A stretch of DNA of 64,000 nt from JADGRB01 sp963835825 (GTDB lineage Bacteria; Myxococcota_A; Polyangia; Fen-1088): contig CAWIGZ010000008.1 in NCBI GenBank assembly GCA_963835825.1, positions 372,001-436,000 of the forward strand. The letters are read 5' to 3'. Positions 35,372-45,068 of the stretch are shown piece after piece (the first letter of the stretch is position 1; every line of letters begins with the position of its first letter). A program made the translations under genes and the position numbers. The notes under the pieces are model-generated. The model made no database searches, was not told the origin of the DNA, and was given only the letters and a program-made list of their open reading frames with translations.

Positions 35372-37117
35372 ATGAACGCGACGCTCCCTCTTGAGGCGGG
35401 TGGGCGGCGATGCGAGCATCCGTCGCTGCGCTTGTCAGGAGAACCAGAAGAGCCAACGCGGCCAGCTCGACCGTCACCGGCGCGCCTGCGGAGCTGGAAG
35501 GCCCTCGTGCTGGCGACCTTCGCGCTGGGGATCGTCTTGCGGCTGCCGACCTTTGGCCGGCCGCTGCTCTCCGACGACGAGGCCATCTACGCGGTCACCG
35601 CCGACGCGCTCGGGCGCGGCGATCTCCTCTACCGCGACGTCGTCGATCACAAGCCGCCGCTCATCTACCACGTCTACCAGGCCGGCTTCGCGGCGCTGGG
35701 GGCGTACGACACGCAAGGGGCGCACGCGCTGGTCGTGCTGGCGGTGCTGCTGACGGCGGCGTTTCTGTTCGCGATCAAACGGCAGGAGGGGGCGGCCGCC
35801 GACAGCGTGGCCGGCTCTCCCCGGGGTTTGGCGCTGGCCGCCGCGGGGCTGTTTCTGGTCTTCTCGACGACGTGGCACGACTACGACGCGCTGGCGGCGA
35901 ACTGTGAGCTGTTCCTGCTGGCGCCCCAGGCGGCCGCCGCCTGGCTGTTGCTGCGAGAGCTCCGCGCGCGCTCCGCCGGCCTCCGCGGATTGGCGATCCA
36001 CCTCGCGGTGGGGGCTCTCATCGGAACGTCGGCGCTGTTCAAGTATCAGGGGCTCACGTTCCTCGGCGCCTCGGTCGGTCTGCTGCTCTGGTGGGTGATC
36101 CTCGGCCGAGCCTCGCGAGGCTGGGCCGCGACCATGGCGCTCGGCCAGCTGGCCGGCGCGCTGGTGCCGCCCGCGCTCTATCTTCTGTGGTGTCGCGACG
36201 CCGGCAACCTCGCCGCCGCCGTCTATTGGTTCAAGTTCAACTTCTCGTACGTGGGGGCGGGGCTGACCGGGGCGGCGGCGATGGCCCGCGGCCTGCGCCG
36301 AACGGCGCTGATCGGAGGCGCGGCGCTGGTTCCTTACGCGCTGGGCCTCGCGGCGGCGAGCTCCACCGCGGCGAAGGTCGTTCGCGTGATACGGCGCCGA
36401 GCGGCGGGCGCGCTTTCCGTCGAGACCGAGGTGCCCGCTCTGTCGGCGGTGCTCGGCCTGCTCTGGCTCATCACCTCGGCGCTGGCCGTGACGGCCGGAG
36501 GGCGGTTCTTCGGACATTACTTTCACCTGATCTTGCCGCCGCTCTGCCTGCTGGCCGCGCCGGCCGTCTGCCGGTGGTGGGGGCCCGGGCCCGACGGCAG
36601 CGTGGCCTGGTCCCGCCGGGCGCCGCTGCTGGTGCTCTGCGCGCTGCCGGCCCTGACTTTCTTCGCGCTGGCGACCGTCGCCCGGCCGCTCGCCGCCGCG
36701 CTGGACGAGGGGGAGCCGCGCTACGACGAGGTCGCGGCCCGCATCGACGCGCTCACCACCAGCGAAGAGCGCGTCTTCGTCTGGGGGAACTCCCCGCAGC
36801 TCTACGCTCTGGCGCGCCGGCCGATGGGGACGCGGTTTTCGTTCTGCAACTACATGACCGGGGAGAGCCCGGGGACGCCGACGGAGACCGGCCAGCGGAA
36901 TGCCGACGCCAACCAGCTGCCCGCCGCCTGGGAGATGTTGTTCGCCGATCTCGACCAGCGCCGCCCGGCTCTGTTCGTCGACGCGGCCGCCGCCGGGTGG
37001 GACGGTTACGGCAAGTACCCGCTCTCTCGCTACCCGCGCCTGCGCGCCTACGTCGAGCGGAACTATCGGCCGGTGGAGGTTTGCGCGGGGGTCGTCCTGT
37101 ACCGCCGGCTGCGGTAG
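35372..37117 (+). CDS. GT-C-type (family 39/PMT-like) membrane glycosyltransferase
   Basis: 581 aa with about ten membrane segments. The first periplasmic loop has LLSDDEAIYAVTADALGRGD followed by YRDVVDHKPPLIYHVY, the acidic pair and H/P pattern of ArnT/PMT-like GT-C enzymes. These take a sugar from a polyprenyl-phosphate carrier outside the membrane. The C-terminal 150 residues are soluble (RVFVWGNSPQLYALARRP). ATG 35372 is chosen as the only start before the first helix. Its last 55 bases overlap the UPF0104-like gene on the other strand. Confidence 0.8.
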   Translation: MNATLPLEAGGRRCEHPSLRLSGEPEEPTRPARPSPARLRSWKALVLATFALGIVLRLPTFGRPLLSDDEAIYAVTADALGRGDLLYRDVVDHKPPLIYHVYQAGFAALGAYDTQGAHALVVLAVLLTAAFLFAIKRQEGAAADSVAGSPRGLALAAAGLFLVFSTTWHDYDALAANCELFLLAPQAAAAWLLLRELRARSAGLRGLAIHLAVGALIGTSALFKYQGLTFLGASVGLLLWWVILGRASRGWAATMALGQLAGALVPPALYLLWCRDAGNLAAAVYWFKFNFSYVGAGLTGAAAMARGLRRTALIGGAALVPYALGLAAASSTAAKVVRVIRRRAAGALSVETEVPALSAVLGLLWLITSALAVTAGGRFFGHYFHLILPPLCLLAAPAVCRWWGPGPDGSVAWSRRAPLLVLCALPALTFFALATVARPLAAALDEGEPRYDEVAARIDALTTSEERVFVWGNSPQLYALARRPMGTRFSFCNYMTGESPGTPTETGQRNADANQLPAAWEMLFADLDQRRPALFVDAAAAGWDGYGKYPLSRYPRLRAYVERNYRPVEVCAGVVLYRRLR

Positions 37118-38025
37118 AGGTAGACGGCGGTGGCCACCACGGCGACCGGAATCACGTGCGTCAGGTGATAAGTGAGCGCGTAGGAGACGGCGACGTCGCG
37201 CGGCGCGCCGCACATGACCAGGGCCATGGTGACGCCCGCCTCGAAGGTTCCAAAGTTGCCGGGCAGGGTCGGAATGGCGATCGCGGCGTTGATCCCCACC
37301 AGCGTCAGCAAGGCGGCGCGAAAGCTGGGCGTCAGATGAAACGCGCCCTGGAACAGCACCAGCATCACGAGCTCGCTCGACCAGGCGAGCAGGGAGAGCG
37401 CCGCCATCGCCGCCACCCGGCGGGGGGTGGAGGCCTGCAACCCCGACGACAGCCCGCGCTGAAGGCGCGGCCACCGAGCGAGGCGCGGCACCAGGTAACG
37501 ACCGCTGGTGAGCAGGGCGCCGTATCCCAGCATCGCCAGGAGCGAGATGCCCAGCGCCACGCGGCCGAGGTTCGTCAGGAGCGCTGTGACGAAGACGAGG
37601 ACGGCGAGCCCCAGCGCCTCGGCGCCGCGCTCGGCCCAGGTGCAGCCGTAGTCGACGGCGAGCTGGTCGAGCGACCGGGGGACTCTCACGCGTTCCGAAG
37701 GTCGGAGGCGGGCCGCCCGGACCAGATCTCCGCTGCCGAACCCGATGGCTGCGTTGGCCAGCAACCCCTCGATGGTCGCCGCCAGCACCTGGCGAAACGG
37801 CGGCGGCTCGGTCAGGGCCAGTCGCCAGCGCGCCGCCTTCAACGGCAGAGACACCGAAAGGTTGAGCAGGATCGCCGCCGCCACCGCCCACGGCGCGTTC
37901 GCCGCCAGGTGGACGGTCCAGGGCTTCTCCCGCCACAAGACGACGCCCAGCAGACAGAGCGGCAGGTAACGGAGGACGGCCTTCCAGCGCCCCCTGGCGG
38001 CAGTCCTGGTCGAGGCGCGATCCAG
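37063..38025 (-). CDS. UPF0104/lysylphosphatidylglycerol-synthase-type membrane protein
   Basis: About 320 aa with seven or eight membrane segments. Typical of the family: ANAAIGFGSGDLVRAARL near the middle and INAAIAIPTLPGNFGTFEAG later. Such proteins are thought to be membrane flippase- or channel-like partners of glycolipid synthesis. No ATG or GTG is in frame after the stop of the upstream GT4 gene. A CTG at 38025 immediately follows that stop, so translation probably depends on coupling, or a base error hides the true start. Confidence 0.75.
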   Translation of the reverse strand: MDRASTRTAARGRWKAVLRYLPLCLLGVVLWREKPWTVHLAANAPWAVAAAILLNLSVSLPLKAARWRLALTEPPPFRQVLAATIEGLLANAAIGFGSGDLVRAARLRPSERVRVPRSLDQLAVDYGCTWAERGAEALGLAVLVFVTALLTNLGRVALGISLLAMLGYGALLTSGRYLVPRLARWPRLQRGLSSGLQASTPRRVAAMAALSLLAWSSELVMLVLFQGAFHLTPSFRAALLTLVGINAAIAIPTLPGNFGTFEAGVTMALVMCGAPRDVAVSYALTYHLTHVIPVAVVATAVYLYRSRRYRTTPAQTSTGR

Positions 38026-38027
38026 GG

Positions 38028-39188
38028 CTACGCCGCGACCTTCGAGCGCAGGCCCGCGCGGTCGGCGGGAGCGCCGGCGACGCGCTCGAGGACGTCGAGG
38101 ATCCGGCCTCCCACCTTCTCCCAGTCGAAGGCGTCCGCGATGACGCGCCCGCGAGCGATGCGATCGGTTTGATCGTGCGCCAGCGTGTCGATCACGGCGT
38201 CGGCAAAGGCTGCGCTGCTGTTCTCCTTGGCCATCACCACGTTCACCCAGTGCTCGCCGGCCCGATCGGCGCCCAGCGCCGGCAGCGCGACGACCGGCAG
38301 CCCCGCCGCGAAGGCCTCCAGCACCATGATCGAGAACCCCACCGCCCGCGCCGGCAACAGGAACAGCGACGAGGAGGCGAGCAGCTCGGGACGTTGATCG
38401 TAGACGGCGCCCAGAAACTCGACGCGCCCGCGGAGGTGCTCGGGCACCTGGGTCTCCAGCTCGGCGCGCATCGGACCGTCCCCCGCCATCAGCAGCCGCA
38501 CGTCGGGGATCGACCGGGCGATTCTGGCGAAGGACGCGATCGCGATCTCGGGTCCGTTGCGCTGCTCGAGCCGCCCCAGATAAACGAGGTTGCGCGTGCC
38601 GGGGCGGAGATACTGGGAGCTGGGGTTGGTTCGCCAGTACGCTCCGTTGATTCCATTGGGAATGATCGTCGATTGGAAGTCGGCATAACGACCCATTGAT
38701 TGCGCGGTCGCCTCCGACACGGCAATGACCGCGGCGGCTCGACGAAAGACCCACCGGTAATACGGCGCAATGCGATGGCGCCAGGGCGCGTCCGGAAAGC
38801 TGGCGTTGTGGAGCGTCAACACCTTGGGCCCACGAAACATCGCCAGTCCGAGCATGGCCAGGCCGACGTCGCACGGTCCGTGGATGTTGAGGACGTCGAA
38901 CCGCCCCCGGCGCAGGGCCCGGTAGAAGTTGAACGCCGTGATGGGACCAAGCGTCGCCTGGCAGATGGTCCCGCCGGTGCGGTACATGTGGGCGCGCCCG
39001 ACGCGGACCACGCTCCGCTCGGCGTCGTCGGGCCCCGGCGCGGCCGCGGTGCTCGGGCGGCCGGTGAGGATCGTGACCTCCACGCCTCGACGGCAGAGCA
39101 GGTTGCGCAGATGCAGGACGTGCTCCTGAATACCTCCCAGGGTGGGATAGTAGCTCTCGGCTACGATACCGATGCGGAGAGGACGCAT
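38028..39188 (-). CDS. Family 4 glycosyltransferase
   Basis: 386 aa. GT-B fold: ESYYPTLGGIQEHVLHL with the GG loop, NIHGPCDVGLAML, VIAVSEATAQSM and VIPNGIN in the middle, NLVYLGRLEQRNGPEIAI, and the C-terminal donor motif GFSIMVLEAFAAGLPVVA (EX7E-type). Cytoplasmic retaining transferase that uses a nucleotide sugar; the acceptor is unknown. It is directly followed (two bases) by the UPF0104-like membrane protein, so the pair is an operon in the surface-glycan locus. Confidence 0.9.
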   Translation of the reverse strand: MRPLRIGIVAESYYPTLGGIQEHVLHLRNLLCRRGVEVTILTGRPSTAAAPGPDDAERSVVRVGRAHMYRTGGTICQATLGPITAFNFYRALRRGRFDVLNIHGPCDVGLAMLGLAMFRGPKVLTLHNASFPDAPWRHRIAPYYRWVFRRAAAVIAVSEATAQSMGRYADFQSTIIPNGINGAYWRTNPSSQYLRPGTRNLVYLGRLEQRNGPEIAIASFARIARSIPDVRLLMAGDGPMRAELETQVPEHLRGRVEFLGAVYDQRPELLASSSLFLLPARAVGFSIMVLEAFAAGLPVVALPALGADRAGEHWVNVVMAKENSSAAFADAVIDTLAHDQTDRIARGRVIADAFDWEKVGGRILDVLERVAGAPADRAGLRSKVAA

Positions 39189-39291
39189 GGAGCCTTAGCG
39201 GCTTACCCCAGCGGCAGGGGGTGGGTCAAGGTCGGGAAACGCTTGAGATTCGCGTCATTCAGCGTTTCCGGAACACGTCAGATTCCGGAAA

Positions 39292-40908
39292 TTATCGGGC
39301 GTAAATCTCCAGCTCTCCGGCGGCGAAGACGCGGTGGTAAACGGTCGGGATCATGGGTCGTGCCTCGGGGGGCATGGCCCAGGTCAGAAGATGACTGAAT
39401 CGGGGGGTCGCTTCCCGCCAGAACCCGGCCCACAGGTCGCGCCAGGCGGCGGTGCAGGCCGCGTCGACGGGCGCCTGGCTCAGCGCCTTGCACACCCCGG
39501 CCGGGGTGCCGTAAAGGTACGCGAACTGATCGAGCGCGGGAGGGATGAGCTTGCGCGGCGGAAAGTCCTTGTAGGTGATCGGATAGGTACGCTCGACCGC
39601 GAACACCAGCGGCGCGGACGTATTCTTTGCCACGGTGTAGTAACCCCAGGCGTGGGAGAGGCTGGCGGTGAAATGGCTGGTCTTCCCGTGCTTGAACAGC
39701 AACGGGAGCAAGGTGGCGCCTTCCGGCACGGCGTCGATCCCCGCGGTGAATTCGGCGCGATCGCGGTCGAGCCTCACGTAATCGACCCCCTGCGCCGCCG
39801 AGAATGCCAGCGCGCAGACGGCGAGCACGATGACGACCGGGCGCGGCAGGGTCGTTGGGAGGCGCAACGCGAGCCCGGCCCAAATGAAGGGGACCAGGCG
39901 GGTGTTGAGGTAATTCCAGTTGCTGAGCATTTCGGGCAACTCGACGTAGGCGACGATCAGAAAGGCGACCGCCGCCGTCGACAAGAACGGGCGCGGCGCC
40001 CACCGTTGCCGCCAGGCAAAGCAGGGGAGCAGGACCGCCGGGACGATGGTCATGCTGCCGAGCCAGGTGAACGCGCCGGAGACGTCGCGCCAGAGATCCC
40101 GGAGGATCTCCCAGGGATTGAGATATCTGTAGGTGGCGGCCGCGGCAGAGGAGTTCTCGGCCTTGATGAGGTGGTGCTGGGCCGAGATGACGGAGAGCAC
40201 CCCCGCCGGGACCAGCGGCAACAGCAGCGCGACGCCGGCGTCGATCCGTTCGCGCCAGGTCGGGCGGGTGGCGACGTGAAGGGCGACCAGCAGCCCCACC
40301 ACCGCCAGCGGGAACGGGTGCGCGTACCAGACCACGCTCGAGAGGGCGGCGATCTTCAGGCCGCCGGCCGGGGTCGGGCGTTGGCGCTGCCTCTCGAGCA
40401 CCGTCAACAAGATCAGCGAGAGCGCAAAGGCGAACGTGAAGTTCAGAAACCCCATCGAGACGCTGAAGCTGTGCACCAGCGGCCAGACGAAGAGCATCGC
40501 CGCCGGAAGGGCGCGACGGCCGGCGAATTGGAGCACGAACAGGGGGAGGGCCAGCGCGTTGGCGGCCAGGACCAGCGCGGTGAACGCCCGGGCTGCGCCG
40601 AAGAGGCCGTGGCTGCCCACCAGGTGAAACCAGAGCTCGAGCAGACAGTTCGACTTGAAGAGGCCGTTGAAGGTGAATTGAGGATAAAGCTCGGGGTGCG
40701 CCACGATGTGCGCCGTGGCGACGTGGTTGGGGAGATCCTGAAAGGGGGGGAGCTGCACCAGCAGCAACGGCCAGGCGCCGAGGGCGAACAGCACGCCAGC
40801 GACCAGCAGGACCAGGCGCGTGTCGGTGAGCTCGGCCAGCCAGGTCTGGATGGGGTGGGGCGCGGGCGAAAAAGCGGCGACGGGGATCGCGCGGGAACTC
40901 TCGTTCAC
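39292..40908 (-). CDS. Polytopic membrane protein, probable GT-C-like
   Basis: 538 aa, about ten helices. The first long loop carries LPPFQDLPNHVATAHIVAHP, an acidic/His-containing loop in the place where GT-C enzymes keep their metal or carrier-phosphate site. The C-terminal 180 residues are soluble and include HFTASLSHAWGYY. No close family recognised. Start is GTG 40908, seven bases after TACACT. Its location between a GT4 and another GT-C-type gene supports a glycosylation role by context only. Confidence 0.65.
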   Translation of the reverse strand: MNESSRAIPVAAFSPAPHPIQTWLAELTDTRLVLLVAGVLFALGAWPLLLVQLPPFQDLPNHVATAHIVAHPELYPQFTFNGLFKSNCLLELWFHLVGSHGLFGAARAFTALVLAANALALPLFVLQFAGRRALPAAMLFVWPLVHSFSVSMGFLNFTFAFALSLILLTVLERQRQRPTPAGGLKIAALSSVVWYAHPFPLAVVGLLVALHVATRPTWRERIDAGVALLLPLVPAGVLSVISAQHHLIKAENSSAAAATYRYLNPWEILRDLWRDVSGAFTWLGSMTIVPAVLLPCFAWRQRWAPRPFLSTAAVAFLIVAYVELPEMLSNWNYLNTRLVPFIWAGLALRLPTTLPRPVVIVLAVCALAFSAAQGVDYVRLDRDRAEFTAGIDAVPEGATLLPLLFKHGKTSHFTASLSHAWGYYTVAKNTSAPLVFAVERTYPITYKDFPPRKLIPPALDQFAYLYGTPAGVCKALSQAPVDAACTAAWRDLWAGFWREATPRFSHLLTWAMPPEARPMIPTVYHRVFAAGELEIYAR

Positions 40909-40915
40909 GGGCGGC

Positions 40916-40921
40916 AGTGTA
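40916..40921 (-). promoter_or_regulatory. -10-like TACACT 7 bases before the GTG at 40908
   Basis: TACACT then GCCGCCC then GTG; the box and spacer are identical to those before the ParA-like gene at 14571. GTGACC, a 4/6 match to a -35, lies 16 bp further up (40938-40943). Confidence 0.5.
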
Positions 40922-41032
40922 CCTCGGCTCGCGGCGTGGTCACCGTCGGAGTGAACCCTTGCGTGGGGCCTCCGACAGCGCGCGGATCCCGTGCTCGAGC
41001 GAGCTTCTTGAGATAACCTGACGCCGCGTCCG

Positions 41033-42598
41033 ATGCCCCCAGACGATCATGAGCGGCCGGGCGAGCGGCTCGATCCCGGGCGCGAGGTCTCCGCCCCGCT
41101 GGGAGGTTCCGCCACGGTCGCCTTCATCGTCGCTGCCACCGCCGCCTTCTTCATCGCGCGCATCTTCCTGATCCCGCGCCGGGTCTTCGACCCTGACGAG
41201 CTCGAGCATACGCACGCGGCCTGGAGCGTGTTCAGGGGGCTGCTCCCCTACAAGGACTTCTTCGAGCACCACACCCCCTGGTACTACTTCGGGCTGGCGC
41301 CGTTCTTCCGCTGGTTCGCGGTCGACCAATCATTTGAATCCGCGCGGCACTTCCTGCTCTTCGGTCGCGTCATCTCGCTGGCGCTGGCCGCGCTGGCGGT
41401 CGTCCTGGTCATTCAACTGGGACGCCTGGGCGCCAATCGCGGCGTCGGTCTGCTGACCGGGCTGTTCTTGGCGGCGCAACCGATCTTCATTCAGAAGACG
41501 CTGGAGATCCGCCCGGACGTTCCGGCGCTGCTGTTCTTCCTGGGCGCGCTGTGGCTGCTGGTGCGCGGGCTGTTCGACGAGGAGGACGCCCCGGCGACCC
41601 CGGGCCGGCGCTGGTTCCTGGGCGGGGGGCTCTGCCTGGGCGCCGCCGTCATGTGCACGCAGAAGATGCTCTTCGTCCTTCCCGGCGCGTTCCTGGGGCT
41701 CGCGCTGTGGGCGCTGGGAGGCGGCCGGCGGGCGCTGGGCGCTCGCATGCGGGCGGTGGTGATGGCCGGCGTGGGCGTCGCCGCTCCGGCGCTGCTCACC
41801 TGGCTCGCCTTCGCCGTTCAGGGCGGCGGCTGGCAATTCATCTACAACAACTTCCTCCTCAACGCGCGGTTTCAGCTGCGCTCGTTCAGGGGGGTGCAGG
41901 CGACGGTGAAGACCAGCTGGCCCATCCTGGTCCTCGCGCTGCTGGGCGCGGCGACCGCCATAAACCGCTTCCGTCGCGCCAGGCGGCGTCGATATGGCGA
42001 CGTCTTCCTGCTGTGCACGCTGGGTGGGCTCATCGCTGGAGTTGCCGTCGTGCCGGTCGTCTACGAGCAGTATTGCCTGGTGCCGTTGTCGATCGCCTGC
42101 CTGTTTGCGGCCCGAGGCTTCGCCCTGCTGTTGTCCCTCGCCGTGCAATTGGTGCGAGAGCGTGCCCGCGCGTGGGTGAGCGTCGGGGCGATTCTCCCGT
42201 TGTTGGTGCTGCCGGTTCTTTATCTGGGATGGTCCTTCGGCCACCGAAACGATCAGCAGCTGGCGCGCCTGCGCTACGTCTTCGCGCACACCGGACCGGC
42301 CGACACCGTCCTGGACGGCTGGCTGGGGACCGACGTGTTCCGCCCCCATCCGCTCTACTACTTCTTCATGCACCGCGAATTGCTGGGGGCCCTCTCGGCC
42401 AGCGCCATAGACGCCTATCTGGAACCGCTGGAAAGCGGAAAGGTGCGGCCGTCGCTCATCACGCTGGACGACGAGCTGCTGGCGCTCGGGCCGCGTTTCT
42501 CGCGCTTCTTGCACGCCCACTACGCGAGCAGCGACGGGCTGTTTTATCTTCCCAGGCCGAGCCCTCCCACGACCGACGAGCCCCGCCAGCCGCGGTAG
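41033..42598 (+). CDS. GT-C-type membrane glycosyltransferase (PMT/ArnT-like)
   Basis: 521 aa with about ten membrane segments. The first loop reads FDPDELEHTHAAWSVFRG followed by YKDFFEHHTPWYYF, the Asp/Glu plus His pattern of dolichyl/polyprenyl-phosphate-sugar transferases. A hydrophilic N-terminal 25 residues precedes the first helix; ATG 41033 was kept because TAACCT lies 13 bases upstream. It resembles the gene at 35372 in layout but not closely in sequence. Divergent from the 39292-40908 gene. Confidence 0.78.
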   Translation: MPPDDHERPGERLDPGREVSAPLGGSATVAFIVAATAAFFIARIFLIPRRVFDPDELEHTHAAWSVFRGLLPYKDFFEHHTPWYYFGLAPFFRWFAVDQSFESARHFLLFGRVISLALAALAVVLVIQLGRLGANRGVGLLTGLFLAAQPIFIQKTLEIRPDVPALLFFLGALWLLVRGLFDEEDAPATPGRRWFLGGGLCLGAAVMCTQKMLFVLPGAFLGLALWALGGGRRALGARMRAVVMAGVGVAAPALLTWLAFAVQGGGWQFIYNNFLLNARFQLRSFRGVQATVKTSWPILVLALLGAATAINRFRRARRRRYGDVFLLCTLGGLIAGVAVVPVVYEQYCLVPLSIACLFAARGFALLLSLAVQLVRERARAWVSVGAILPLLVLPVLYLGWSFGHRNDQQLARLRYVFAHTGPADTVLDGWLGTDVFRPHPLYYFFMHRELLGALSASAIDAYLEPLESGKVRPSLITLDDELLALGPRFSRFLHAHYASSDGLFYLPRPSPPTTDEPRQPR

Positions 42599-42626
42599 TC
42601 GCGGGGCGCGAGCCGCGGGTCACGCG

Positions 42627-44264
42627 CTACTTGCAGACAGTCTCCGCGAACGCGTCTCCCTGGCTGAGCGCGAGGACGGTCCCGGAAGCCTCGAAGCTGC
42701 TCCTGTCCTCAGGAAGATCGCGCCCCGCGTAGCGATCGGCTCGCAGCGTCTCTTGAACGTCCTTTCGGTTCACCGGCACCCGGCATCCCCGTCCATTGCG
42801 TTCGATCACCTCGGCGACGTCACGCCGAAGCCAGAGCTTAGTTCCGCCGCCGAATGCCGGAACGTAATGAGCGCGGAAGTACGGCAGCTCATACAGGCCC
42901 CCCAGCGACGCCCATTTCCAGTGCGCTTCGACGAGGTCGGGCGACTCGGCTTCGAGGACGTCGGCCAGGGCCGCCGGGCCCCGATGAGCCAGCTGGCGAT
43001 TGGAGAGCGCCGCCAGGTCGACCAGCCTGAATTCGTCACAACAAAGCGCCAGACCTCCCATGTCCGGCGTCATGATGGTCGCCTGCTGCAGGCCCGCGGC
43101 GGAGACGAAGCGCCGAAAGACCCGCCCGGAGTCGGCATACGTTTGGGGAGTCACGAAGGAACCTCCCCTGGACACGGGCTTCAACGCATCCCTGGGGAAG
43201 CCGGTCTTCGACTTGACGGTCACGAACAGGAACAGCCCGACGGCGATCGCCTCCCGCAGGCGGGTCCGCCTGGCGTTCACCCACGACGACAAGAGGAGTG
43301 AGCACAGCAGCAGCGCCAGCGGGAAGGCGAAGTACGGCATCCGTCCGCGATAGCCCCACGACTCGCCGACCAGGGCGCCCACGACGACGGCGCCCAGGAG
43401 CGGCGCAGTGAGGAGCACCAACGTCCGGCGAGGGGGCCACCGCGTCGTTGCGCGAGTAAACCCAAACAGCTGCGCGAGGGCGAGCGCGCCGAGCGGCACA
43501 TAGAAGAAGCGCGGCAGCTCCCAGGCCCCTTTCACCCGCTCGAGGAGACCGGACGTCGCATAGGGAGGCCAGCGCTTCGCCCAGTACGTGTTGGGGAGGA
43601 GGTCCGAGAAAACGACGAGCCGCCAGCAGGAGAGGACGACGACGGTGGCCAGGCAGGGAAGGACGATCCCCCAGAAGGCCCGGCGCCCTGGAACAGTGAT
43701 GAGGACAGCGAGGGCGAGCAGCCCGACGTAGAACAGCGCCTCGAACCGGGTCGCCACCGCCAGGACGACGCCGGCGCCCAACCAGAGCAGCCGTGGCTGG
43801 GGCGAAAGCAGCTCGTTGACCATCATGACAAAGGCCGCCGCCAACAGCCCCATCTCCATGCCGTTGGCGGCCTCGCCGAAGGAGCAGCCCCAGGCGGCGA
43901 AGGCGACCACGGTCAGAGTCGAGAAGAAACGGTCCAATCGAAGGAGAGCGCAGGTCCGGGCCAGCAGCACCGTGGTGGCGCAGATGCTCAGGGCGGACAG
44001 AAGCTGGGAAATGAAGATCGCCGCGCGGTACGACGGCCGCGCCAGCGCCGCCAGCGCGTTGAGCAGGAACCAGGAGACGGACGAGAAGCCCTCGACGACC
44101 TCGGAGCGCGGGGTCAGCGCCACCCGCCCGTGCCGCGCGAAGGTCCGGGCGAAGGCGACGGTGATCGCCCCGTCATCCCAGCCGCGATCTCCGATCAGCG
44201 CGCAAACAACGACGAGCGCCGTAAATTGAAGCAGGCAGACAATTGCGACAGAGCGGCGCGACAT
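42627..44264 (-). CDS. Polytopic membrane protein, GT-C-like (mycobacterial arabinofuranosyltransferase-like layout)
   Basis: 545 aa with about nine helices. After the first helix comes DRGWDDGAITVAFARTFARHG...VEGFSSVSWFLL, a WDD acidic loop and 'EGF/YS' motif seen in GT-C proteins that use polyprenyl-phosphate sugars. The C-terminal domain is soluble with GLALCCDEFRLVDLAAL. No operon partner overlaps it; it faces the 41033 gene with 28 bases between stops. The specific sugar cannot be read. Confidence 0.68.
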   Translation of the reverse strand: MSRRSVAIVCLLQFTALVVVCALIGDRGWDDGAITVAFARTFARHGRVALTPRSEVVEGFSSVSWFLLNALAALARPSYRAAIFISQLLSALSICATTVLLARTCALLRLDRFFSTLTVVAFAAWGCSFGEAANGMEMGLLAAAFVMMVNELLSPQPRLLWLGAGVVLAVATRFEALFYVGLLALAVLITVPGRRAFWGIVLPCLATVVVLSCWRLVVFSDLLPNTYWAKRWPPYATSGLLERVKGAWELPRFFYVPLGALALAQLFGFTRATTRWPPRRTLVLLTAPLLGAVVVGALVGESWGYRGRMPYFAFPLALLLCSLLLSSWVNARRTRLREAIAVGLFLFVTVKSKTGFPRDALKPVSRGGSFVTPQTYADSGRVFRRFVSAAGLQQATIMTPDMGGLALCCDEFRLVDLAALSNRQLAHRGPAALADVLEAESPDLVEAHWKWASLGGLYELPYFRAHYVPAFGGGTKLWLRRDVAEVIERNGRGCRVPVNRKDVQETLRADRYAGRDLPEDRSSFEASGTVLALSQGDAFAETVCK

Positions 44265-44341
44265 GAACCTGCCAGGCCCGAGGGTCCAGCCGCGAGATGA
44301 GCGCGCTGGACCTCGTGCTGCCCGGTCAGGCGCAGTCTAGC

Positions 44342-45040
44342 CTAGAACCGGACGCCGCCGCCCAGGCTCACGCGAACGTACCTGGTCCGCGTGTCCACCT
44401 TCTCGCCGGCAACGGTGAGCGACTGGAATCCCAATTGGTAGCCGGCGGCGAGGTTGGCGAAGATGTGGTCCGTGATTCCCATGTCGGCTCCGCCGTCGAA
44501 GGCCACGACGAACCCTTTGGCCGAGCTGCCCCCGGCCTGCGTGATGATCGAGTATCCCGGCAGAGCCTCGACGTAGAGACCGATCGTCTCCACGACCGGA
44601 AACGTGTACGCCAGGCGCGCCATCAGGTCGGTCTCCCTGACCGCGTCCGGGGCCGCTCCGGGCGGAGGCACCTTGTAGTTCACGTTCGAGATGATCTGCG
44701 GCGCGACCCCCACGCTGAAGCCGGCGATGACCCGCAAACTCGCCGACAAGCCGACGCCGTAAGCCAACGCGGCGTCCCCTTGGATTGGATTGCCGCCGAT
44801 CGGCGTGGTGAGCTTGCCGAGCCCCATCGGAAGGAACGACAGACCGAACCGCCATCTCGACGGCGGCGACGGTGGCGGAGCGGCGGGGAACGGATCCACG
44901 ACCGCTGCGGCGGGCGGCGTCGCGGGAACCGGAACGATGACGGCTGTGGGCGGGGGCGCAGGGGGCGCGCTCTCTTCCGCACGGGCCCCCGCGCCGAGCG
45001 CGACCAACGTCAGACCGATCAGGGTGCTTATTTTGCGCAT
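44342..45040 (-). CDS. Outer-membrane beta-barrel protein
   Basis: 232 aa. Signal peptide MRKISTLIGLTLVALGAGARA, a 35-residue Pro/Ala linker, then barrel strands (WRFGLSFLPMGLG, LSASLRVIAGFSVGVAPQII, ETDLMARLAYTF, IGLYVEALPGYSIIT, HIFANLAAGYQLGFQ) ending in a C-terminal Phe. ATG 45040 is preferred, with GAGAGA upstream; an in-frame ATG at 45058 adds six residues. It lies directly downstream of the porin gene and is probably the last gene of the GH3-porin operon. Confidence 0.75.
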   Translation of the reverse strand: MRKISTLIGLTLVALGAGARAEESAPPAPPPTAVIVPVPATPPAAAVVDPFPAAPPPSPPSRWRFGLSFLPMGLGKLTTPIGGNPIQGDAALAYGVGLSASLRVIAGFSVGVAPQIISNVNYKVPPPGAAPDAVRETDLMARLAYTFPVVETIGLYVEALPGYSIITQAGGSSAKGFVVAFDGGADMGITDHIFANLAAGYQLGFQSLTVAGEKVDTRTRYVRVSLGGGVRF

Positions 45041-45068
45041 CTGTTTTCTCTCGCTCATCTGGTCGCCG

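Noticed and set aside
36091..38172. A 693-codon frame on the plus strand
   Set aside because: Arg/Ala/Gly-rich shadow of the GT-C and UPF0104-like genes; no family motif, and real genes occupy both ends.
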